Shown one piece after another: positions 12,441 to 16,975 of a DNA stretch of 16,975 bases (its first letter is position 1; every line of letters begins with the position of its first letter). The notes beneath the pieces were generated by a model. It made no database searches. It was not told the origin of the DNA and was given only the letters and a program-made list of their open reading frames with translations. Source of the DNA: Ilumatobacter sp. (GTDB lineage Bacteria; Actinomycetota; Acidimicrobiia; Acidimicrobiales; Ilumatobacteraceae); assembly GCA_018666235.1 (NCBI GenBank), contig JABJAB010000110.1:1-16975 (forward strand), given 5' to 3'. The position numbers were made by a program, and so were the translations under genes.

Positions 12441-12815
12441 TCACTTGACTTCGACGTCTGCGCCAACCTCTTCGAGCTTGGCCTTGGCTGCGTCGGCATC
12501 GGCCTTGGCAACCTTCTCCATCAGCGGCTTCGGGGCGCCGTCGACCAGGTCCTTGGCGTCCTTGAGGCCAACGCCGAGGAGGTCCTTGACGACCTTGACG
12601 ACCTGGATCTTCTGGGCGCCAGCGCCGTTGAGGATCACGTCGAACTCGGTCTGATCGTCTTCGCCGCCAGCGCCGCCGCCTGCGGGAGCGGCTGCTGCCA
12701 CTGCCACCGGGGCAGCTGCGGTGACATCGAACTTCTCTTCGAAGGCGTCGAGGAGCTCCTTGAGCTCAATGACGGTCAGTGCGGAAATTGCGTCGAGGAT
12801 TTCTTCCTGTGACAT
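12441..12815 (-). CDS. rplL: 50S ribosomal protein L7/L12
   Basis: L7/L12 forms the flexible stalk dimers that recruit translation GTPases such as EF-G and EF-Tu. The 124-aa product shows the three classic parts: an N-terminal dimerisation helix pair (MSQEEILDAISALTVIELKE), an Ala/Gly hinge at about 33-51 (TAAAPVAVAAAAPAGGGAGG), and a C-terminal domain with KIQVVKVVKDLLGVGLKDAK and the end GADVEVK. ATG at 12815 is preceded by GAGAG. It lies 63 bp after rplJ, with a small CCCC/GGGG hairpin between them at 12860-12874, and is followed by a strong terminator. Confidence 0.98.
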   Translation of the reverse strand: MSQEEILDAISALTVIELKELLDAFEEKFDVTAAAPVAVAAAAPAGGGAGGEDDQTEFDVILNGAGAQKIQVVKVVKDLLGVGLKDAKDLVDGAPKPLMEKVAKADADAAKAKLEEVGADVEVK

Positions 12816-12878
12816 GTTGTTCTCTCTTTCGATTCAGTGTTCAGTGCGGGGCCGTTCGACCCCTGAAAATGGGGGTGT

Positions 12879-13418
12879 TCAGGCTTCGGCTTCCTGCTTC
12901 TCGATGAGAGCAGAGAGTCCGAATGCAAGTTTGTTCGGCAGTGCGTTGAGCAGCCGAGCGGTCTTGACCAGCGGTGCTTGAAGTGCGCCGGCGAAACTCG
13001 CCAACAACTCTTCGCGCGACGGCAGGCTTGCCAGTGCTTTGACATCGTCGGCGGACATCGGCACGTCGCCGAGCATTCCACCCTTGATGACCAGCATCGG
13101 GTTGGCCTTGGCCGTATCGACCAACGCCTTGGCTGCGCCAACCGAATCATCGGCGGCGAAGGTGAGCGCAGTCGGACCGGTCAGGTGTTCCGTGAGGCCG
13201 TCGAGACCGGCGTTGGTGGCGGCGAGCTTGGCCAGGGTGTTCTTGTACACCTTGTGCTCAGCGCCAACAGCGCGCAACGGGGCACGAAGGTCGGCCAGCT
13301 GGCCAACCGACATCCCGCGGTACTCGGTGACGAACACTGCGTTGGCTGCGGTGAGCTTGGCAGTGATTTCCTCGACCTTTGCGGCCTTGTCGGGCCGCGG
13401 TGCGTTTGCTTCTGTCAT
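12879..13418 (-). CDS. rplJ: 50S ribosomal protein L10
   Basis: L10 anchors the L7/L12 dimers to 23S rRNA at the base of the stalk. The product is 179 aa, from MTEANAPRPDKAAKVEEIT to EKQEAEA. The family blocks include FVTEYRGMSVGQLADLR, the KVYKNTLAKLAA segment and KGGMLGDVPMSADDVKALA. The start at 13418 is set by a very strong site, AGGAGG, 7 nt upstream; the frame stays open to 13475 but without homology there. An L10-type autoregulatory leader precedes it and rplL follows, the standard rplJL unit. L10 (with L7/L12) is expected to repress its own mRNA. Confidence 0.98.
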   Translation of the reverse strand: MTEANAPRPDKAAKVEEITAKLTAANAVFVTEYRGMSVGQLADLRAPLRAVGAEHKVYKNTLAKLAATNAGLDGLTEHLTGPTALTFAADDSVGAAKALVDTAKANPMLVIKGGMLGDVPMSADDVKALASLPSREELLASFAGALQAPLVKTARLLNALPNKLAFGLSALIEKQEAEA

Positions 13419-13446
13419 ATGTTTTCCTCCTCTCGCTACAACTCGG

Positions 13447-13471
13447 GGTGCTCGCTTGTTCAGCGAACACC
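13447..13471 (-). promoter_or_regulatory. Hairpin before the rplJ ribosome site
   Basis: GGTGCTCGCT (13447-13456) pairs with AGCGAACACC (13462-13471), ten pairs including one wobble, with a TGTTC loop. It lies between the L10 leader and the AGGAGG of rplJ, where it could take part in the switch that controls rplJ translation. Confidence 0.4.
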
Positions 13472-13501
13472 ACACGAGGAGCCGAGAGGCTCGATTCGTT
13501 T

Positions 13502-13580
13502 GGCATGCACCTCGGCTGGCGTCCCCTCACAACATTCGGAGGAGGCATTACCCGGGATTCCCGGACCAACGGTCTCTGGC
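13502..13580 (-). ncRNA. Ribosomal protein L10 leader (cis-regulatory RNA)
   Basis: In the 234-bp gap before rplJ the minus strand contains CCAGAGACCGTTGG (13579-13566) and, about 50 nt later, GCCAGCCGAGGTGC. These resemble the conserved 5' and 3' arms of the L10 leader family, in which an AGAC-type arm and a CCGAGGT arm form the L10-binding stem with a kink-turn. Between them are two stem-loops, CCGGGA/TCCCGG and CCTC/GAGG. The leader would let excess L10 switch off rplJ-rplL. I matched it from memory of the motif, not by a covariance model. Confidence 0.65.
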
Positions 13581-13652
13581 GAGCGACCTATGAATAACTC
13601 ACATGATGCTAGGGACAGCGCGCACGACTTCCACGCGCAACGCCCCGCAGCG

Positions 13653-14354
13653 TCAGGCGTCGAGGTTTTGCTTGAGCCGCTGGATGTCGACCTTGACGCC
13701 GGGCCCCATCGTGGCAGACACGGTGATCTTCTGGATGTAGCGACCCTTGGCCGAAGCCGGCTTGGCACGCTGGATCTCGTCGATGACAGCAAAGAAATTC
13801 TCGGTGAGCGCTTCGGGTGTGAAGCTGGCCTTGCCGACGGTGAGCTGCACGTTGCCGTACCGGTCGGTGCGGTATTCGACCTTGCCGCCTTTGAACTCGC
13901 TGACGGCCTTGGCGACGTCGGGCGTCACGGTGCCGGTCTTCGGGTTGGGCATCAGGCCACGCGGGCCGAGCGAACGGCCGAGACGGCCGACGAGCGGCAT
14001 CATGTCCGGTGCGGCGATCACGAGATCGAAGTCCAGCATGCCGCCCTCGACCTGCTCGAAGAGGTCGTCGGCGCCCACCAGGTCGGCGCCAGCTTCACGG
14101 GCTGCGTCTGCAGCCTCGCCTGAGGCGAACACGGCGACGCGGATGTCTTTGCCGGTTCCCTGCGGAAGTGCGACGGTGCCGCGCACCATCTGGTCCGCTT
14201 TGCGAGGGTCGATACCGAGCCGGAACGAGACGTCGATCGCCTCGTCGAACTTGGCGGTTGCGGTGTCCTTGGCGAGCCGGACGGCATCGGCGGGGATGTA
14301 GAGCATCTCCCGGTCGAACTTCTTGGCTGCGTCGGTGAACTTCTTGCCTGACAT
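13653..14354 (-). CDS. rplA: 50S ribosomal protein L1
   Basis: L1 forms the mobile L1 stalk that helps release deacylated tRNA from the E site, and in many bacteria it represses the L11 operon. The product is 233 aa, the usual length. The start MSGKKFTDAAKKFDREMLYIP has GGGAG 7 nt upstream. The signature GPRGLMPNPKTGTVT and the block GRLGRSLGPRG are present, and the C-terminal half KGGKVEYRTDRYGNVQLTVG is canonical. It follows rplK after 116 bp, a gap that contains a perfect 31-bp palindrome. Confidence 0.98.
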   Translation of the reverse strand: MSGKKFTDAAKKFDREMLYIPADAVRLAKDTATAKFDEAIDVSFRLGIDPRKADQMVRGTVALPQGTGKDIRVAVFASGEAADAAREAGADLVGADDLFEQVEGGMLDFDLVIAAPDMMPLVGRLGRSLGPRGLMPNPKTGTVTPDVAKAVSEFKGGKVEYRTDRYGNVQLTVGKASFTPEALTENFFAVIDEIQRAKPASAKGRYIQKITVSATMGPGVKVDIQRLKQNLDA

Positions 14355-14435
14355 TTGGTGTCTCCCTCAGTAGTAAGTCCGCCAGCCGAGGTGATGCTGG
14401 TCGAGACTGTTGATGTTGATTGGTTGTTTCGAAAG

Positions 14436-14466
14436 GTCAGAAACGGGGTCTGACCCCGTTTCTGAC
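14436..14466 (-). repeat. 31-bp perfect palindrome after rplK
   Basis: The arms GTCAGAAACGGGGT and ACCCCGTTTCTGAC are perfectly complementary around CTG. It starts 4 nt after the rplK stop and lies within the rplK-rplA spacer. It has a different sequence from the rpoB/rpoC palindromes but the same plan: 13-14-bp arms, a 3-nt centre and a place immediately after a stop codon. Confidence 0.9.
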
Positions 14467-14470
14467 GATT

Positions 14471-14896
14471 TCAGCTGACAGTGATGCCCATGCTGCGGGC
14501 AGTACCACGGACCTGGAGCTTTGCGGCTGCCATGTCGTTTGCGTTGAGGTCAGGCATCTTGATCGTGGCGATCTCTTCGACCTGCGCCTCAGTGATGTTG
14601 CCGGCGACTTCGGAACCCGGGTTGTTGGCGGCCTTCTGAAGGCCCGCCTTCTCGCGGATCAACGTCGACGTCGGCGGCGTCTTCAAAATAAAATCGAAGG
14701 TGCGATCTTCGTAGATCGTGATCTCGGTCGGCACAACCGTGCCGGCCTGGGCCTCGGTCTTGGCGTTGTACGCCTTGACGAAGTCCATGATCGCGATGCC
14801 GTGCGGGCCGAGTGCCGTACCGACCGGCGGGGCCGGGCTGGCCTTGCCTGCTTCGATCTGGATCTTGACGACGGTGATGACTTTTTTCTTTGCCAT
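14471..14896 (-). CDS. rplK: 50S ribosomal protein L11
   Basis: L11 binds the GTPase-associated region of 23S rRNA and is part of the thiostrepton target; it is also needed for RelA-type stringent signalling. The product is 141 aa, the usual length, with PPVGTALGPHGI near the N-terminus (the proline-rich linker side), the FDFILKTPPTSTLIREKAG block and a C-terminal rRNA-binding domain ending GTARSMGITVS. The ATG at 14896 follows GGAAGAAG at a slightly long distance. nusG precedes it by 78 bp and rplA follows. Confidence 0.98.
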   Translation of the reverse strand: MAKKKVITVVKIQIEAGKASPAPPVGTALGPHGIAIMDFVKAYNAKTEAQAGTVVPTEITIYEDRTFDFILKTPPTSTLIREKAGLQKAANNPGSEVAGNITEAQVEEIATIKMPDLNANDMAAAKLQVRGTARSMGITVS

Positions 14897-14959
14897 GAGG
14901 CTGCTTCTTCCGTGTTTCTTCTGTTCAGCGATTGTGATAGCCGGGTTGGGTGTAATGAT

Positions 14960-14974
14960 TCAGCGTGATGCTGA
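14960..14974 (-). terminator. Small hairpin after nusG
   Basis: TCAGC and GCTGA pair around GTGAT, directly against the nusG stop codon. It is only 5 bp long with no U-tract, so it is a weak candidate for pausing or mRNA protection rather than termination. Confidence 0.25.
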
Positions 14975-15985
14975 TCAGAGCTTGGCGACCTGGCTGAAGT
15001 CCATCTCGACCAAGGTCTCGCGACCGAAGATGTTGACGAGGACCTTCAGCTTGAGGTGATCGGCGTTGATTTCGGCGATCTCGCCGGTGAAGTCGGCAAA
15101 CGGGCCTTCCTTCACGCGCACGCTTTCGCCCTCTTCGTAGTCGAGCTTGGCCTTACGGCGAGGCGCATCGGCCTGCGCTGCGGTCTTCGGCGACAGGAAG
15201 GTCTTGACCTCACGGCGCGAGAGCGGCGTGGGCTTCTGGCCCTTCACGGCCTGTCCGACGAAACCGGTGATGCCCGGCGTGTTCCGCACGCAGTACCAGG
15301 TCTCGTCGTCCATCTGGCAACGAACGAGCAGGTAGCCAGGGAAGACCTTCTTCATGACGGTCTGCTTCTTGCCGTTCTTGAACTCGTCGACTTCTTCCAT
15401 TGGAATGACGATCTCGTAGATCTTGTCTTCCATGTTCATCGACTGGATCCGGGCGTTGAGGTTCGCCGTGACCTTCTTTTCGTAACCAGACTGCGTGTGC
15501 ACCACGAACCACTTACCCGGGCGCAGGTTCGGGTCGTCGTACGGTTCGGGCTCTGCGTCGACTGGCGACTCCTCAGCAGTTTCAGCTGCACTGGAATCGA
15601 CGTCCGACTCGGCGCTGACGTTTGCGTCGTCGGCCGCGCTCTCGCTTGATTCGGCCTCGCTTGATTCGGCCGCGGTAGAGGAATCGGCGTGCGTGTCATC
15701 AGCGAGCACGTCAGTGTCGCCAGATGGCAAGATCGCGTCGGCACTCACCGTGTCGCCGACCGAGGCTTCAGAGTCCACGTCGGCGAGCACGTTGGTGTCG
15801 CCGGATGGAAGGAGGTCAGCCGGAGCGTTCGATGCCTCTGCGTCGACCGCCAGCTCGGTGGCGGCGTCTTCCAGGTCGGCAGCGCTGGTGTCGGCTGCGT
15901 CGAGTACCGAATCAAGTTCGGCATCGAGTGCCGCCAACGCATCGGTGCCGGTCTCGGCTTCAGTTGGGGTGGTCTCGTCTGTCAT
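14975..15985 (-). CDS. nusG: Transcription elongation factor NusG with long acidic N-terminal extension
   Basis: NusG binds RNA polymerase through its NGN domain and links it to Rho or the ribosome through its KOW domain. The product is 336 aa, against about 180 in E. coli. The NGN domain starts near residue 157 (PGKWFVVHTQSGYEKKV) with the FPGYLLV block at 215-221; the KOW domain is at about 284-336 (EGESVRVKEGPFADFTGEI). Residues 1-154 contain 45 Asp/Glu and no Lys or Arg, are rich in Ala and Ser, and hold an imperfect repeat, LPSGDTNVLADV (59-70) and LPSGDTDVLADD (86-97). Actinobacterial NusG often has an acidic extension, but this one is long. The start is ATG 15985; an in-frame GTG at 15997 overlapping the secE stop is possible. 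Confidence 0.95.
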   Translation of the reverse strand: MTDETTPTEAETGTDALAALDAELDSVLDAADTSAADLEDAATELAVDAEASNAPADLLPSGDTNVLADVDSEASVGDTVSADAILPSGDTDVLADDTHADSSTAAESSEAESSESAADDANVSAESDVDSSAAETAEESPVDAEPEPYDDPNLRPGKWFVVHTQSGYEKKVTANLNARIQSMNMEDKIYEIVIPMEEVDEFKNGKKQTVMKKVFPGYLLVRCQMDDETWYCVRNTPGITGFVGQAVKGQKPTPLSRREVKTFLSPKTAAQADAPRRKAKLDYEEGESVRVKEGPFADFTGEIAEINADHLKLKVLVNIFGRETLVEMDFSQVAKL

Positions 15986-15993
15986 GTCGTCGC

Positions 15994-16290
15994 TCACGAT
16001 GCTGAGTAGAACCATTCGGACCACAGGCCGAATATGTAGTCGGAGCCACCAACGAGCGCCGTGTAGAACACAACGGTGATGACGACGACAATGGAGTACC
16101 GGGTGACCTCGGGACGTTGCGGCCACGCAACCTTGCGCATTTCCTCGCGCACCTCGCGGAGGTACTGGCGGGGCCCAACGCGGTCTTGCGGGCGCTTCTG
16201 AGGCCGCGGGGCGCGCGTTGCTTTGCCCTCGTCATCGAGGGCACCCATCTTGCGAAGCTGACGCTTCTGCTCGCGGTTGAGATCGTCCAT
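15994..16290 (-). CDS. secE: Preprotein translocase subunit SecE
   Basis: SecE clamps and stabilises the SecY channel in the inner membrane. The 98-aa product has a basic cytoplasmic N-terminus, the conserved amphipathic motif EVREEMRKVAWPQRPEVTRYS, and one transmembrane helix (about SIVVVITVVFYTALVGGSDYIF), the single-span form typical of Gram-positives. The start is uncertain: ATG at 16290 or GTG at 16296 (adding two residues); neither has a clear ribosome site. Its TGA lies 8 nt before the nusG ATG, so the two are co-transcribed. tRNA-Trp lies just upstream. Confidence 0.95.
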   Translation of the reverse strand: MDDLNREQKRQLRKMGALDDEGKATRAPRPQKRPQDRVGPRQYLREVREEMRKVAWPQRPEVTRYSIVVVITVVFYTALVGGSDYIFGLWSEWFYSAS

Positions 16291-16381
16291 TGACACGTTG
16301 TTGCTGCGTTCTCTCGTGTTCGGCTGATGGTTGGGTGGGAAGGTTCAAATCGTGCGGCCCGGTTGGGACGCACGAGGTGGG

Positions 16382-16454
16382 CAGGGCAGGAGGGACTCGA
16401 ACCCCCGACCGTCGGTTTTGGAGACCGATGCTCTACCAGCTGAGCTACTGCCCT
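16382..16454 (-). tRNA. tRNA-Trp (anticodon CCA)
   Basis: The 73-nt minus-strand sequence folds as a full cloverleaf: acceptor AGGGCAG/CTGCCCT, D-arm beginning GCTCAGCTGG, anticodon stem TCGGT/ACCGA with loop CTCCAAA (anticodon CCA), and a T-arm with GGTTCGAGTCC. The discriminator base is G, as expected for bacterial tRNA-Trp. The 3' CCA is not encoded (GCCC follows), so it must be added by nucleotidyltransferase. Its place between rpmG and secE is known from other bacteria. Confidence 0.97.
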
Positions 16455-16468
16455 CGGAAGGGAACGCC

Positions 16469-16477
16469 AGGGTACCA
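16469..16477 (-). promoter_or_regulatory. Candidate extended -10 promoter for tRNA-Trp/secE
   Basis: The minus strand reads TGGTACCCT, an extended -10 (TGn followed by TACCCT), placing a start about 8 nt before the tRNA. I see no convincing -35. GGAA...TTCC sequences around it could also form an imperfect hairpin ending rpmG. Confidence 0.3.
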
Positions 16478-16558
16478 GCGCTTCCTGAGAGGGCGAGTGC
16501 GGCCAAACTCTGCGGCAGATACCGAGAATCGTGCTGCGCTCGCTGCCTCACCTGTTGT

Positions 16559-16723
16559 TCAGCGCGTCTCCTTGTGGACCGTGTGGGTCCGCTGACGCGA
16601 GCAATACTTCTTCATCTCAAGACGTTCACGGTCGTTGACCTTGGACTTCATCGTGATGTAGTTGCGCTCTTTGCACTCGGTACATTCGAGGGTCACTTTG
16701 ACCCGCTTGTCACTTTTGGCCAT
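16559..16723 (-). CDS. rpmG: 50S ribosomal protein L33, one zinc cysteine replaced
   Basis: L33 is a small zinc-ribbon protein near the E site of the 50S subunit. The 54-aa product starts MAKSDKRVKVTLECTECKER and ends THTVHKETR, matching the family length and the NYIT and RLEMKKY blocks. Zinc-type L33 has two CxxC pairs; here the first is intact (C14 and C17, CTEC) but the second reads CSRQ, so only three of the four ligands remain. The start ATG at 16723 has a weak AGTGAG site. It lies between tuf and tRNA-Trp, about 105 bp from each. Confidence 0.96.
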   Translation of the reverse strand: MAKSDKRVKVTLECTECKERNYITMKSKVNDRERLEMKKYCSRQRTHTVHKETR

Positions 16724-16769
16724 GACTGGCTCACTTTCGTTTTCGTTCCAGAATCGGAACAGATTCGGG

Positions 16770-16819
16770 TGACAACACAGCGGCCGGCTCGGACGAACCG
16801 AACCGGCCGCGGGTTGTCA
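16770..16819 (-). terminator. Large hairpin after the right-edge tuf gene
   Basis: The core stem is CGGCCGGCTCGG (16781-16792) with CCGAACCGGCCG (16798-16809), fully paired in minus-strand RNA with one G-U. An outer 7-bp stem, TGACAAC/GTTGTCA, extends it across an internal loop. It begins 8 bp after the tuf stop and has no U-tail. It is a probable terminator for tuf; a small GAATC/GATTC hairpin lies just beyond it at 16751-16766. Confidence 0.7.
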
Positions 16820-16827
16820 GTACTCGA

Positions 16828-16975
16828 TTACTTAATGATCTTGATGACGCGGCCGGCACCAACAGTGCGGCCACCTTCACGGATAGCAAAACGAAGACCC
16901 TCGTCCATCGCAATCGGCTTACCCAACTGCACCGTCATCTCAACGTTGTCACCAGGCATCACCATCTCCGTACCA
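16828..16975 (-). CDS. tuf: Elongation factor Tu, C-terminal fragment (gene runs off the right edge)
   Basis: This is the last 48 full codons of an EF-Tu gene, ending in TAA at 16830-16828. The visible protein, TEMVMPGDNVEMTVQLGKPI through MDEGLRFAIREGGRTVGAGR to VIKIIK, is the conserved domain III end of EF-Tu, including the REGGRTVGAG motif. It precedes rpmG, tRNA-Trp, secE and nusG, which is the tufB position of E. coli and Thermus. Eighteen of the 48 codons end in A or T, unlike the strongly GC-ending neighbours. It is a different copy from the fragment at the left edge. The parts in view do not overlap, so the two cannot be compared here. Confidence 0.97.
   Translation of the reverse strand, partial: GTEMVMPGDNVEMTVQLGKPIAMDEGLRFAIREGGRTVGAGRVIKIIK

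Noticed and set aside
12978..14123. 381-aa plus-strand open frame opposite rplJ and rplA
   Set aside because: It crosses two conserved genes and their leader in antisense and has no recognisable domain.
15986..16126. Upstream extension of nusG through secE
   Set aside because: It would overlap the conserved secE gene in another frame; ATG 15985 (or GTG 15997) fits the operon.
16724..16769. Promoter for rpmG starting from TTGTCA
   Set aside because: There is no acceptable -10 hexamer 16-18 bp downstream, so I did not call a promoter.

Overview
The window is one continuous block of core translation and transcription genes, all on the minus strand. It comes from a GC-rich bacterium, most likely an actinobacterium. 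The best signs are a charged coiled-coil insertion near residues 150-235 of RpoC, the S12 and NusG sequence style, GTG starts and terminators that mostly lack U-tails. The exact order rpmG, tRNA-Trp, secE, nusG beside rplKAJL-rpoBC and rpsLG would fit a lineage such as Acidimicrobiia, but that placement is inference.

Layout in the direction of transcription (high to low coordinates): the C-terminal end of one tuf gene enters at the right edge and is closed by a large hairpin. Next come rpmG (L33), tRNA-Trp, secE and nusG (with a very long acidic N-terminal extension). The L11/L1 pair (rplK, rplA) follows, then an L10-type leader with rplJ and rplL, which end at a strong hairpin. A 425-bp gap carries candidate promoters for rpoB-rpoC. 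After rpoC there are two successive hairpins, then rpsL-rpsG, closed by a textbook intrinsic terminator. A stand-alone CBS-domain gene follows, then fusA with its own leader, and finally the first 47 codons of a second tuf gene run off the left edge.

Together the genes encode parts of the ribosome (S7, S12, L1, L7/L12, L10, L11, L33), elongation factors EF-G and EF-Tu, the beta and beta' subunits of RNA polymerase, the elongation factor NusG and the translocon subunit SecE. The content is mostly housekeeping. I found no CRISPR array, prophage, insertion sequence or defence system.

The unusual points are these. The str operon is split by a terminator and a CBS gene. S12 has arginine at the position where K88R gives streptomycin resistance. 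Near-identical 29-bp palindromes sit directly after the stop codons of both rpoB and rpoC, and a related palindrome follows rplK. NusG has about 154 N-terminal residues with no Lys or Arg. L33 has lost one of its four zinc cysteines. Both window edges fall inside tuf genes.
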